Positions 11,085-23,141 of a DNA stretch of 64,000 nt are shown here, one piece after another (positions within the stretch are counted from its first letter, which is position 1; each line of letters opens with the position of its first letter). The stretch covers positions 1 through 64,000 of the forward strand of contig QWDQ01000053.1 of assembly GCA_003868215.1 (NCBI GenBank), given 5' to 3'. Source of the DNA: Pseudophaeomoniella oleicola. Lineage: Eukaryota; Ascomycota; Eurotiomycetes; Phaeomoniellales; Phaeomoniellaceae. The notes below the pieces were generated by a model, which ran no database searches, had not been told where the DNA came from, and worked only from the letters and a program-made list of their open reading frames with translations. The translations under genes and the position numbers were made by a program.

Positions 11085-13034
11085 ATGGCTTCAAATGGTG
11101 CTGGAAAGAGGCCGCGGCCTGAGGATGAACACGATGGTGAGTTGTACATGGAAGAGGAAGTCATTTCACTAATCAGCTCGACAGATACAGATACCTCCTC
11201 AGACGACGACTTCGGTCCCGCATTGCCCTCATCTGTACCTCCAAAGAAGAAAAGAAAGCTGCCATATGAAGCACTGTATGTGGAGGCTTTACCAAAAGCC
11301 ACAAGGTATTCTAAGTCGTTAATGCACAAGGATCAGGTCGCTTCCGTGATCGTTGCACCATCCCCTGTCGACTTCATCATTACTACTTCCATAGACGGCG
11401 TAGTGAAGTTCTGGAAAAAGGGCTCAACTAGCATTGAATTTGCAAAAGAATACAGAGCGCATAGTGGAAGGATACAAAGTCATAGCTTAAGCGCCGATGG
11501 AAACACCTTCGTCACTACAGGTTCCGAAGGGGACAAGTCTATACGAATATTCGACGTGGTCACTTTCGATCTGCTGACTATTATTACCCTGGATGCGGAC
11601 CCAAGTTGCATTTGCTGTATCAATAGAAAAGGGACGCCTGCGTTGTTGGCAGTCGCTGTAGGAAAGGAGATACGGATTTACGATGCGTCAGGGGGTAATG
11701 CAACGCCACTACACACCTTGAAGGCCATACATCGAAGTCCGGTAGTTGCAATGGCGTACAACGATGCATTTGACTGTGTGATTTCAGCCGACGAGTCCGG
11801 TATGGTGGAATATTGGGGTTCCCAAGATCCATTCGAGAAACCAGACAATGTTTTTGGTATGAAGTCAGCTACAAATCTTTTTGATTTCAAGAAGTCAAAA
11901 TCTGTGCCGACTTGTATCACTCTATCTCCTTCGGGTCATCAATTCGCCACATTCTCTTTTCCGGACAGGAAGGTTCGCATCTTTGATTTTGCGAGCGGGA
12001 AGCTCTATCGATCTTACGACGAATCTCTGTCTACGATTACCGATATGCAGCAAGCAGGTACAGCTCTAAAGAAACTCGAGGAGGTCGAATTTGGAAGGAG
12101 AATGGCTACAGAGAGAGAACTTGAAAATCCATTGACACGCTCTCGAATTAACGTTGCCTTCGACGAGTCTGGGCACTTCATACTTTATGGGTCACTGCTA
12201 GGCATCAAAGTCATCAACACTTTTACGAATCGGGTGGTGAAAGTGTACGGTCAAGATGAGCAATTTCGAGGATTACACATAGCTCTTTATCAGGGACAAC
12301 CTCAAAGGAAGGGGGTCATGACGGTATCGATGGCGGCAAGCGCCAATCCATTGTTGCAAGAGGCGGAGGAAAGAGATCCTATCTTGTTCACGACTGCATA
12401 CGGAAAAGTCCGATTCTACATGTTCACCAATGAAGAAGAGATTCGAAAGTCGGAGCGCGATGTTCAGAATGAGAAACCTCGAATGGTCGGAGGGCAACGG
12501 CAGAAAGAAGTCAAACAAGCGGAGACTGGTACATCAGCAGTCATGCATACCACCTATGGTGATATTCATGTGCGATTGTTTCCCGAAGCTGCTCCCAAAG
12601 CCGTCGAGAACTTTGTTACACACTCTAAGAATGGCTATTATAACAACACGATCTTCCACCGTGTCATAAGGAAGTTCATGATACAAGTAAGATGATACCC
12701 GCTTAGTATCGAAATTTACTAACATAAGTAGGGCGGTGATCCTCTTGGAGATGGTACTGGCGGTGAGAGTATCTGGGGCAAGGAGTTCGAAGACGAATTC
12801 TCTTCGTTGAAGCACGACAAGCCATATACACTCAGCATGGCCAATGCGGGTCCGAATACGAATGCCTCGCAGTTTTTCATCACAACAGAAAGAGCTCCAT
12901 GGCTAGATAATAAGCACACTGTTTTTGGACGGGCTGTGCAAGGTCTAGATGTTGTGCACAAGATCGAGAATGTGAAGACCTACAAGGAGAAGCCCGAAGA
13001 AGACATCAAGGTTATCAGTATCACAATCAACTGA
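11085..13034 (+). CDS. cyp15: WD40-repeat peptidyl-prolyl isomerase (CYP15/PPWD1 type)
   Basis: Exons 11085..12686 and 12732..13034 (45-nt intron, GTAAGA...TAG, phase 0) give 634 residues, near human PPWD1 (646). PPWD1-type cyclophilins are found in spliceosomal complexes and isomerise peptidyl-proline bonds. The N-terminus is acidic and Ser-rich with a PPKKKRKLP basic patch (possible nuclear signal), followed by WD40 repeats over about residues 75-440. The cyclophilin domain fills about 480-634. The intron cuts it at [22 protein letters not shown], which is the catalytic segment; the FHR arginine is near residue 525. The later motifs [15 protein letters not shown] and W.D.KHTVFG are intact, so isomerase activity is expected. 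The ATG at 11085 is chosen because the frame upstream has no other ATG. Confidence 0.95.
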
Positions 13035-13901
13035 CAATCTGGCGTTCAACATCGAAGCTGGGCCAGACATCGTTGAGTACGCTTATATAGTGTATTCACT
13101 CATATCGATGCAGTATTTAATAGAACGTCGATTTGTGTACACTTGTCCAGGCTTCATTATTGTCCTATCTGTCCGAACTTCACTTGGCCTAATAGATGAC
13201 TGCAAGTCAAGCAACATATGCAATGTGTGATGATTATAATGATCAGCGTTGACCTGCTGTTCTCACGTGAGGTAGGACATATGATTCATCTCGTTCATAA
13301 TCTGAAACGACGCATTGCAGACAAAGTACAAGAGGTGAGACCATGAGATCAGATTGACTTCCCTACCACTCAGCTAGCTGTATCTTTGGAGATTGTGCTC
13401 TTCTCAATAATGCAACTTCAGTACCCTTGTCCCCGTATAGACGAACCTTGGATTAAACAACATACTACGTAGTAACTTACATCTGACCTATCATATTCAC
13501 CACGCATCGAGGACGATAGGAGCAAGTCATACCAACCTAAGGCGAGAATTGTGCTTTCAGATCACGCCTGTATGCCACTCATGTGAAGGTCAAGCCTATG
13601 TAATGCGATGAATCCATGTTCCTAGGATCAACAGTAAGCCTACCCCTAACATCTTGGAGGCTGGTAATTACTTGACAGTCTTGTAAACACGACGATAAGC
13701 CGAGTCTTTGCATCCCCCGTTGTGTTGTTTATTGTGTTGTTGATCTCGAGTTTCAGGGACCGACTTTAATTGATCTTTCCGAAACCCCACCACCGATCTC
13801 CGCAAACACCAAAAGTTGCGCTATCGAAGCTTCGGATCGCGTTTCATAGAATTCGCGTCTGGCGAACCGCATACTCGAATTTTAGGCCCAGATGACAAGA
13901 G
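13035..13901. other. Intergenic region between CYP15 and the Dnt1-like gene
   Basis: No gene or RNA is recognised. It holds the CYP15 3' region and the promoter of the next gene, plus one TACTACGTAGTA palindrome at 13463. Confidence 0.6.
13463..13474. repeat. TACTACGTAGTA palindrome, copy 3
   Basis: Exact 12-bp palindrome, about 430 bp from each neighbouring coding region. Confidence 0.9.
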
Positions 13902-16900
13902 ATGGTCGTGCTCAAACTGGTTGTCTGGCTCATTCTAGAGCGCGACTATTCTTTGAATGGTGAGAATGCGACTGGTAGAAAATTCCTGGAAATTATCAAA
14001 GACCCTGAAAACACATTGGTCGGCCAGTTTGTCAATCATTTCAAGCAGCGATATTGGAAGGAGCACCGCGAGTAGGTTCCCTCATATTCATACCGTTAGC
14101 TCAAACCATATTCAAGAACGTGCTGATGATAATTCAGAGATCTCGAGATCAAGTATATCAAGGAAGCGCAAGATGATGCCGACATTGATCCGGAATACTC
14201 GATAGCTGATGTCTTCATTGATTACGGCAAGGCGCAGAGAGATAGCTCAGACCAGAGGGCCTCTGTGAAACTGATCAGGAAGACAGTGGAAGGGATCGCT
14301 CTGCGCGCAGGCTCTGTTGTACCGGACCTCAATCTTCCTCAGTTCCAAGCGCCAATATCCAGGAAACCTCCAATCCCAAGACCGGAATGGGGATCTGCGG
14401 CTCCAGTGCTCGGAAAAAGGACCAGCGAAGCGGCCTTTGGTGCCCACCACCCTCCGCTCCCGCAGGGGGAAGCGTTACATCGAATCGCAGAAGAAGACAG
14501 ACCAATCTCGTCAATTGAGCGTGAAGAACGCCCTGTCTCTCTAGAAATCCCAGAGTCGCAGCCCAATGCCCATGTGGAAAGCGTGACCAAGCCACAACAG
14601 CCACCGCCAAATAGCGACGAGGAGCCGAAGTCAGAATCAGATGAAGAGTCACATATCCCAAGTACTTATACCGCAATTCAACCGACTGATGCAGCCGTAA
14701 CCGGATCCTTACCCGCGGCAGATCCCGTTGGAGTCCTCTCGCGTGCAGGATCTTCTAGAGGCGATGAAGCTCGTCAGACCTCAACATCTAGACAGCTTCT
14801 TGATATTGGTTCTCCAGCGTCCACGAGTCATGGGTTTACGGAGGCTCCAGTCTCAAGCCATATATTGCAGCCATCAAGCCACCCGCCTGTTCAAGTTGTC
14901 CCCCCAAGCCGCTTTTTGACTAGTGAAGGAAGATTGCCGCGGCCGAGAAGGTCATTCAATAGTCCAGCGGCTTTCGCAAAGCCGGTTTCTCATCAGCAAG
15001 GGAAACGAAGGACAAATACTTATGACGTGCCAGAATCAGATATTGAGGACTCACAGCAAGAGCCCGCCCGACCTATAACGAAGAGAAGGAAGGTATCAAA
15101 GAGGCTTTCGAGCTCCCCGAGTGGTAGTCACACCCAATCAACGAGAGGTCATCCTGACCACGTCCTAGTTGGTGCTGGTATTCACCATCCGTACAATCCA
15201 GTATCAACATCTGCTGAGGTAACGGAGACCAGAGATACGGCCAACGGGCAACCTCAGAGTGATGGTGACTATGTCATGGAAGACCAGCAATCAGAGGGAC
15301 AAGACGCAAATGATCCCAAGAAAAGCTCTGCTTTGCAGCCTGTAGAGACACGATCCGTCAATGTAGCTAGTGATGCAGTTGAAAGCGGTAGTACTTCGTC
15401 TCGTTCAACCCCGAGCTCTCGTCACGCAGACTCCGACAAGGAGAATTCTCAGCCATCTTCCACTGGTATTCACCGCATCATCCCAATTGCAGTCCTTGGG
15501 CCAAATAACGACTCTCCGACTGCGAATATGAGTGATGCGCCTGGCGCGGACCTCAACGGGCCTAGAACTCCTACGCGCACTATCTATTCGCATCCTCCTA
15601 GTACACAAAAGGAGCTTGCTGCTTTGAGTGTTCTACAAGATGTGAAAGATGCGAAATCGGGATCTAAGGTTAGAGGTAGCAGCGCTGGTGCGATCCGAGC
15701 CGAGTCCTCTGCAGCCAAATCGCCCAAAGTCCCAGATCTTGGTGTCTCGCAGGTGGACCGACAACAGGCGGAACAAAAGGCCATTGCATTGGCTCAGAAC
15801 CCGCAGTCGGAGACAATCGAGATCACGGATGGTGAGCCAGAAAGACAACTTGGACTGGGTATTACTCAGAGCCCAGGCAGACGGCGACGTACATCGTCTT
15901 TCATGGAGGAACCCGAGGCCACTAACGGTAAGCCCAGCCCATCGGTCTCCAGCACTCGACCGATTCCGAAGGGAAAGAAAGGGAAGCAGAGTGTAAAAGA
16001 ACCTACTCCTTCGGCAGAAAAGCCGCGAGACGCAGCCTCTCTTCAACTGGAAAAGAAACCCAGATCTAGGAAATCGCTGTTTGGAAATGGCAAATCAAAG
16101 ATGAGCCCTCCGATTGGAGACCTAGCCTCTGTTGCTACAGATGTGCAAATTGAAGGCGGACGCAAAGAGGATGCCTCGCACAGCAAAACTCTCAAAGATC
16201 CTTCTCCTGAAACCGCTCGAAAAGCAGCCAACATGACTTCCACAGGTCAGATCCTACCTCCCGGCATGACTGAGGAGGAATACAATCGTCTCAAAGGGAA
16301 TTACAAGCCTGCTGAATTTATACAGCAGAAAAAGAATAGGACTAAATCTAGCATCGAGAAATCGTCCACCAAGGACTCAACCTCGGCAGACAGAATCACT
16401 CACAGTCTTATCGATGATCGGTCACCAGCAGTGGACGAGGATGCTGGTACAACCGAAGGAGATACCAAGAACGCCGTCGACGGAAACCCCAAAGAAATTA
16501 CCAATGGACCAGTTGCTACAGAACCGAGGAAATCGAAATCGTCGAAGAAAAAGAGCGATGGCACTGGGGAAGGCCATGATCGTGACACCAATAGTCCGAC
16601 CATTTCAAAGCAAGGCAGTGAAATAGCTCAAACTCCTAAACCCCGGAAGACAGGCGCTAAGAGCAGGGAGAGCCTCCTACAGGCCGGCGATGGCAATAAC
16701 GAATCAGCAACGAAGAAAAAGTCCAGGAAGACTAAGGAGCCACATACCGGTCCAACGTCCTTTGCAACCCCAAACCCACCTGGTGATGTTGCTGTTGTGA
16801 TAGCACAGCGTTCATCATCTCCGAAGTTGACAAAGAAAAGCACTCCCATACCAAGTACGCTGGAAAAGAAAGTCTCCACTGCGAAACCTCAGGTACCTTC

Positions 16901-17861
16901 GGGTACTGCGAAGAACTCAAGAAGTCTTACCTCGGCAGACAAAGCGCCTACAGTTGCGAAAGTTAATACAAAATCCATCCGCCCAGCAGCTTCGGCTACA
17001 TCCACGACATTGACTTCCCCCAAAAGCTTGACAAAGACGCTTACGCCAGGCCTTGCGTCTCTCAAACAGAAGCAAGCTGCTGAACGTCAGGCACGTGCGG
17101 AAAGAGAAAAGCAGGCAAGGAAGCAAGCCGCGGCACAAAAAGCTGCAGCGAAAGCACCGGCGAAGGCGTTCAGCTTGGAGGATGATGATGACGAAAGCTC
17201 AAGCGATGATGAAAGCGAGAGTGAGCCTGAAAAAGCTCGTAAGGATGAAGGGAAGAGCACAGCCGCGGTTGTAGTTTCTGCTATTAAATCCACTGGTAAA
17301 GGTGAAAACAGCCAGGAAAAAGAGGATTCTAGTGAAGATCTCGCGACAGAATTGGCTTTACCCATGAAGAGGAAATACAGTCTGACACCGGAACGTGGAA
17401 GTTTGACGCCGGGAAAGAGGCAGGAGAAAACCTCCAGAGCGAGTGAGACACCAGCCGGGAGGAGGAAAGCCAATGTGTCTTTCACAAGTCCTGGCGTGAA
17501 AAACAAAGAGCCTGCTATTGCCAGCGCAAACGACAGCGATTCCGACGAAACCTCAAGTTCTGGCTCATCAGATCCTACTTCAGCCTCCGTCTCCACTCAC
17601 CCACTCCAAGCAAACGGTTCCGCCATCCCTCGCGCTACTCGACCGACATCGCAAACCACCAAACCCAAACAAGCCCGTGAAGACGATGACTCAAGCGACG
17701 ACACAGACATTGTCAAGGAGGATGAAACTCCACCACGGTCACAACAAACAGCCGCGGCTCCATCCTCGTCGGCAAAAACCGTTCCTCTATCATCGGCGCC
17801 GAGTAACACATCTGCCAGTCGTTGGGGCTTTAGTAGATTGAATGTTTTCGGACGGTCATGA
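13902..17861 (+). CDS. Dnt1/Net1-like nucleolar protein, long disordered
   Basis: Exons 13902..14071 and 14138..17861 (66-nt intron, GTAGGT...TTCAG) give 1297 residues. The first ~110 residues resemble the N-terminal domain of fungal Dnt1/Net1-type proteins: MVVLKLVVWLI, then LEIKYIKEAQDDADIDPEYSIADVF, comparable to the 'IKKLQD...DLDP..TV.DVF' pattern of that family. Those proteins act in the nucleolus and in restraint of the Cdc14 phosphatase. The rest is low-complexity: Ser/Pro/Lys-rich, with a short conserved-looking patch ILPPGMTEEEYNRLKGN (about residues 710-727), an Ala/Lys/Arg-rich coiled stretch (about 990-1030) and Asp/Glu/Ser acidic blocks alternating with basic patches towards the C-terminus. 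The exon join is supported by frame and by domain continuity. Function is inferred from the N-terminal domain only. Confidence 0.75.
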
Positions 17862-17944
17862 TCATATGGAGGGGGAGATTTGTCCTAAATCCAGTCAACG
17901 TTGTACGCTGTTAGAGATGTGAGACATGAAAAGATATGAGACAT

Positions 17945-17947
<3 letters not shown>

Positions 17948-17985
<38 letters not shown>

Positions 17986-18020
17986 GGTAATTTGGGGAGA
18001 CTACATGTTGTATATTCCTC

Positions 18021-18059
<39 letters not shown>
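17948..18059. repeat. Inverted dinucleotide pair: (AG)17 ... (CT)18
   Basis: (AG)n at 17948-17982 and (CT)n at 18024-18059 are complementary and separated by 41 nt. A transcript across them could fold into a stem of about 35 bp. The tracts start about 85 bp after the stop codon of the Dnt1-like gene. Confidence 0.85.
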
Positions 18060-18062
<3 letters not shown>

Positions 18063-18210
18063 TTTTTTTTTTTTGGTTTCAATGGGTATTATCATTGCAA
18101 AAGCCCTTCGTGAGCTTGAGATGGTTGGAGTGGAATGGTTGGATGAATGGACCTCACAGACACATTGTATTAACCAGAATAATTTCGAATCAAATCAAAT
18201 CAAATCGCTT

Positions 18211-18254
18211 TCTCTCTCTCTCTGTCTCTCTCTCTCTCTCTGTGTGTGTCTCTG
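18211..18254. repeat. CT/GT-rich microsatellite
   Basis: CT repeats interrupted by single GT units, then a short GT run. Confidence 0.8.
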
Positions 18255-18461
18255 ATTACCTTATCTGCACCCCCCCGACCCCCAATCAATCAAAGCATCC
18301 CATCACATGTTTACCATTAAATTATCAGAAGAGGAGGGAAACGATAGCAAATCAATAAAAGCGTGAACACCATCACCGTCCATAATATCAATACATGACA
18401 TTTGTAATAAATACGTAGTTAGCAACTGTCCTTTTACACATAAAAGATATAGAGATGTACA

Positions 18462-18488
18462 CACATACATACATACATACATACATAC
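18462..18488. repeat. (ACAT)n tetranucleotide repeat
   Basis: About six ACAT units in non-coding DNA. Confidence 0.85.
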
Positions 18489-18970
18489 CTTACACAACAA
18501 AATACAAATTCTTCAGTTGACGCATATCCGTTAGTTACCCTTTCTGTTTCCCATTCCCATTTCCCACATGAATTTCGGTTTGAGTTGTTCTCCCCCCACC
18601 GTTCGAAGCCCATCGTGAGGTACCCCTTGCACTCCGTACCGAAACAAAAAAAAACCACGTCTCTTCTCCTGCGCGCAATCAATGCGTGGATAATAACCGA
18701 GTTGATCCGAAAGTATTTTCAGACAAAAGAAAACCCCTATCCGAGATTGATCAAGTGAAAAGTTCGACGAATACCCTGCTTTGTCCTCCCGTAGCGCCAG
18801 ATGCCTAGAATAATCATTTGAAGAGAAATGTACTGATGAGCAGTGTAAGATGCATCCATTCAGCTCCGCGTTGTTGTGACCCTAGTCAGAACAGAAGTGT
18901 CTGTACATGGAGGGTGAAAATAGAAGTAATTTGCAAGTAGAGAAATTGATCCAGCCCAATTCAATCAACG

Positions 18971-20057
18971 TTACCCCCTTCGGTGATAATGTTGGCTTGG
19001 ACTCGAAGTCCCTGACATGCTCCGCACGCCTTTCAATTTCCTTCGATCTCCCTCGTCGATCTCTCTGACACCGACATTCTGACTTCCCTTCTGGCCTGCT
19101 GCTGTACGTGGTCGTTCTATGCCATCACCGTTATCCTCTGTGTCGCGCTCAACAATTGCCCCTGAGCTCGTATATTCCCATCCCCTCGTTGCTGCTTGGT
19201 GTTGATGTGGACCCCACATGTCTCTCATGTCGCCTCGTCGGCTCTGCATCGTTCCACTTCTCGTCCGGTTGGACTGCATGGTCCCAGTGCGAGTAGAACT
19301 CTGGCCAAGTGATAATGTGGAAGGCACATTGCGGGGAGCTCGAGGCTCTTCGCCCATAGCAGGTACAGCCGCTGCTTTTTGTCCCGCGTTGCTCCTCGCG
19401 CGCGACCTGCGTCTGAACCATAGAGCGAGGAGAAGCAGGAGAGGGAAGGCCACGACAAGAACTACAAGCATTATGATCCAATTGTAGTGGGATTGCCACC
19501 TAGTCCAGGTCAGTATGGTCAAGCAGCCGAGAACGGACACAAGCTCACCAAGTCTTGTTTACATTTGAGGACGAGTTCTGCGATATGGGGGCAGAAGCAG
19601 AGCCGGTAGCAGCGGTAGTAGTCGGACCGACAGGAGCGATTGTAGAGCCAGCAGTAGAAGCCGTTGTAGGCGTGGTGCCGGCAGTAGCAGCTGTTGCCGC
19701 ATTTGCACCAGGCGCCCCCCCGCTCGAGCAGTAGTTATTGTACCATGATTCCAGGGAGGAGAGATCACTTGGGTTTGTACAAGCGCTGTCGCAAACACCA
19801 TTGGGAGAAGTGTGTAGGGCGGTGAGGAGTGCTGATTGACAGAAACATGAATTTATGATCGACTGTTGACCCGAAGGGTCTGCCAGGCATGAGTTGGCTG
19901 CCGAGGTGAGAGTCTGGCAGCCATAGGCACATGCTGGGAAGCCATTTCCTGCAGACGCTGGCAGGATGCTCGCGCTCAACGCCGACGACGCGAATATTGA
20001 TAAGATGACGATCTGACGCATCGAAGGTGCCGTGGTAAGATGGGGAGAGGTTGCCAT
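18971..20057 (-). CDS. Cysteine-rich (CFEM-like) single-pass membrane protein
   Basis: Exons 20057..19549 and 19499..18971 (49-nt intron, GTGAGC...CTAG) give 345 residues. After a signal peptide (cleavage likely near SASILPASAG) comes a domain with eight cysteines in the order PAC, YGC, NSC, NSC-F-C, GVC, SAC, NYC, typical of CFEM-like fungal cell-surface modules. An Ala/Thr/Ser/Pro-rich linker with two N-glycosylation sequons (NSS, NKT) leads to one transmembrane helix at about 175-197 (WIIMLVVLVVAFPLLLLLALWF), a basic stop-transfer RRRSRARS and a polar cytoplasmic tail. The splice joins NKTW to WQSHYNW in frame. A later Met (20021) directly before the hydrophobic signal is an alternative start. 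The spacing is not a perfect CFEM match, so the name is tentative. No GPI signal is present. Confidence 0.8.
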
Positions 20058-20502
20058 CGATTCCAAGGATATACCGTCGCTGACGGATGTTGTTCAGTAT
20101 AACCGTTTTTTCCTTCACTCAGATGACGCTCAGGTCTCTAGGAGCGTGCGCGCGATAGGAGTGTTGAGGCCCAGTTGCAACGAGATTTAACAGGAGTAAT
20201 GTGACGAGCTTGTGGCTGCCAGTGGCGCTTTCACCTGTAATGACAGTGGTGAAGTCACATCTCCCATCGATGGGCTCAGTTCGGTGGTAGCATTGGTCGA
20301 GTCCGACCGCGTCGAGTCACTAGTGGGATCTTGTTTTGTTTGAAAGAGCGGAAGATGAAAATGGAGGCGCGATCGGGAAATAAGAAGGAGAGTTGAGGAA
20401 TGTAGAATGAGAAGCTAAGATGGAGAAACGAGAGGAAGAGCCACGGGACGAGGGGAGTGGAAGTTGGCAGTTTAGACTTTGTGGCAGCTGTAAGGTACAA
20501 GG

Positions 20503-20528
20503 GGTTCAGGTTCAGGTTCAGGTTCAGG
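20503..20528. repeat. (GGTTCA)4 tandem repeat
   Basis: Four hexamer units in non-coding DNA upstream of the cysteine-rich membrane protein gene. Confidence 0.85.
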
Positions 20529-21291
20529 ATGCATTTTGCTGCTGCAAACGGGGCAGGAATGTGTCGTATCTCATTCAATAATATATTAAGGTAAATAGGC
20601 GAGAGGAATGGCATGGTTTGCTTTCCATTGTTTCTCGCTTCTGGGATATAGTCAAGTCCGATATCCGTAGTATCGTAGTACAACGTGCAGGGGACAAGGA
20701 TTGAAGGGGAAGGATGTCTGGACCAATCGAGGAATCAAGATAGTACAAGACCCTAATGCATGTAACATATACTTGATAGTTGATCATGAGCAGAGGATCT
20801 TCCTTCCTCCAGAGGCTCGTACACCATGGCTAAACAGATGCTTCTGTAACAACCGAGTCTTGTACTACGATAACATTCTTCGGCCTCTTCTCGTCTCGTC
20901 GTCCTTCGTCTGTTGAGATAACTCGCCACTTTTTCCTCTTGTTTCTGGTTCCTTAGTGTCCAGTAGTCTCAGTATCCACCGTTCTGGTCGCAGCTTAGGG
21001 CGACGATTTGGTGCGGGCCATGCCGAATTGCGGACAAGATTCACGAACCTCTCTGGTGAAAGGCCACCGACATGACTCCTTGCCCATTCTTCTACAAGTC
21101 AGATCATATTACACAGTGTACACAGTCTCAGCTGCAAATAATAAACAAGGTCTCTTGGGTGGTGCTCTAATCGAATCGCTACTGGACACCGAGTGATCGG
21201 ATATCGTTTCAGGTAAGGAAATAGTTAACGTAGTAGATCAGACCCCAAAACTAGCGCCTGAAACCGAACCTCGGCCAACTCCCGTACTCTG

Positions 21292-21303
21292 TACTACGTA
21301 GTA
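21292..21303. repeat. TACTACGTAGTA palindrome, copy 4
   Basis: Exact copy continued by three more GTA/TAG units; 124 bp from the left end of the MITE. Confidence 0.9.
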
Positions 21304-21428
21304 GTAGTAGTAATTATCGTGCTATTCCCCGGGCACTGCCGATTCCTGCCTAAGGAGGAAGCTTGGATTGCTCCCCAACTAAGTTCATTAAGTTACTGCA
21401 GGCAAAGAGGATATCTACCTACTTTGTA

Positions 21429-21709
21429 CTACGGTGACAGTCGTATTAATTGTTAGTACGTATTTTTAGTAACGCTTCCGAGACTCATAACGATATTTAT
21501 ATACAATATCAAAATATCTTCAATACAACCAAATCTTCTACTTTTTTTGAAGTGTGTAAATATATAATAATATATACACAGATATACCTATTCATAATTA
21601 AAATCTTTACATTATACGTTGAATTGTCGTTATTTGATTAATATATAAAAATACATTGGTAAATACAATACCTCCCCGCACTAACAATTAATACGACTGT
21701 CACCGTAGT
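21429..21709. mobile_element. Tc1/mariner-type MITE, 281 bp, perfect 29-bp terminal inverted repeats
   Basis: The left end (21429-21457, starting CTACGGTGACAGTCG) and right end (21681-21709) are exact reverse complements over 29 bp. The element is flanked on both sides by TA (21427-21428 and 21710-21711), the target duplication expected for Tc1/mariner/pogo-family insertion. The interior is strongly A+T-rich and has no transposase-like reading frame, so it is non-autonomous and would depend on a transposase from elsewhere. The ends have not diverged from each other at all, which suggests recent insertion. Internal sequence next to the right end (reverse strand GCGGGGAGGTATTG) is not matched on the left. 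Confidence 0.93.
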
Positions 21710-22612
21710 AATCCAACATCTTTCAGACCAGACAACTGGCCATTCCCATCAATATTGAAAAATGTAATGATTTATGATATATGAAGTTCATACAGTAGTC
21801 AGTCTATCCAGGACTGTCCTTGTGATACGCACCTAATCGAACTACAACCGATGAATGGCGATCTCACGGTCGAGCTCCGATAGAACCCCGTCTGCTATCC
21901 TTTCCAATAATCAGCATTCAAAAGTAGCAGTGTCTCAGGCATGTCTGAAGTCTCTTCGGAGCGCACATGGTTATCTTTTGATGCTAACTTTCCGCTTGAC
22001 TTTGACGGTTGGATGAAGACTATGATAAATTACTTTTGTTCTCTCGAGCGATTTGAAGCGTTTCCAACTAAGAAACTGACAAGCTTCAACCAGTCACTCG
22101 TCGATAGATTCCCGTTCAGCCTCAGAGTCATAAGGAAGTTGAAGGCACCACCATATAATCATAGGGAAAGATGACCTCGATGCGCTAATTACTCATCTAT
22201 GAATTTACCAAGTGTGCTCGAACATCTAGGGACCTGGGATCATCACACCTTTTGATGACTCGGACTTACATGTCACAACCACACAGGTAAGTACAACATG
22301 ACTCGTCTTCTGGTCGCCGGCACTGACGGATCATGCTCTACAGAACCCGATTCCTACTTAGGTAGTTATAAGGAGCAAAGACTTGAGAACCAACAGCCTC
22401 AAGCGCCTTCATAGTTACGAAATATCCGAGTCTCAGCGTATTTACAGGACCCTCAACAGGCAACATTGACGTCAATCATTGTGTTGGTAGGCTAAAACCT
22501 GCCTTCTTCAGTAGGTTGATGTTTCCACGACGGCATGCATATGGATACTTCGCAGTATACCTATACCGAAAGCCGCATAAGCAAAGGACCGTCAAGATCA
22601 GCCATGTCATCA

Positions 22613-22624
22613 TACTACGTAGTA
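22613..22624. repeat. TACTACGTAGTA palindrome, copy 5
   Basis: Exact copy, about 520 bp upstream of the MFS transporter start. Confidence 0.9.
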
Positions 22625-23141
22625 ATCAGTCTTAGCTCGGTACCCCGCGCCAAGTGCCCCAGGACACACTGACTTCTCTCCGCATCTTGTGTACTGTCGT
22701 GCCGCAACCCGCGCATAAGCACTATCAAGTTACTGGAACGAGTAAGCGTCCCCCGATTATTTCTTTGATATGATCATCCTGAATCCACCCGCGGCAGTTG
22801 CTTGTCGACAAAGCGGGAAGATCAGTTGTATAGACCGAGAAAGTAACGAGCCTCGTGACCTGCTTGCCTGGAGATGTATGCTCTGATTGCTTGTGTTGGT
22901 ATCTCCCGGAGGCCCGTCCAATGGGAAGTCTTTGGTGAAGCGATGGTTGGAAATCCTTATTGTCTAAGCTTCGCTTCACTGATAAAGCCTCGATTCCCTA
23001 TTCTTACCTCTATTGCTTTTCTATCGGTTACAGCTCTTCATACATCTTCTGCCACGTTCTGTCGCATTTCATAGATTTTGCTCTCCCTGCCTGTGGCTCT
23101 TTCATAGCGCAGTTGATCGATTTGCAAACGTTGCGCCCAAC

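Larger units (their letters stand above)
17862..18970. other. Intergenic region with long dinucleotide tracts
   Basis: No gene supported. It contains a GA tract, a CT tract and a third mixed CT/GT tract (18211-18254), plus an ACAT tetranucleotide array (about 18462-18488). It separates the 3' ends of two convergent genes. Confidence 0.65.
20058..23141. other. 3-kb gene-poor region carrying a MITE
   Basis: No coding gene is supported over 3.1 kb. Contents: a (GGTTCA)4 repeat at 20503-20528, two TACTACGTAGTA palindromes and a complete small DNA transposon at 21429-21709. A 77-codon frame at 21941-22174 starts with ATG (MSEVSSERTW) but shows no recognisable domain and is left uncalled. The last few hundred bases are the promoter of the MFS gene. 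Confidence 0.6.

Noticed and set aside
17087-17596. 169-codon minus-strand frame inside the Dnt1-like gene
   Set aside because: Antisense of a low-complexity Ser/Lys/Glu coding region, which often leaves the opposite strand open.
20503-20528. (GGTTCA)4 considered as an internal telomere-like repeat
   Set aside because: The unit is not TTAGGG or a known fungal telomere variant and there are only four copies.
21450-21641. 63-codon frame inside the MITE
   Set aside because: A+T-rich, no transposase motif, no proper start; a chance frame in a non-coding element.
21941-22174. 77-codon frame with ATG
   Set aside because: No recognisable motif, no splice-linked neighbour frame and no homology I can recall. 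It could be real, but there is no support.
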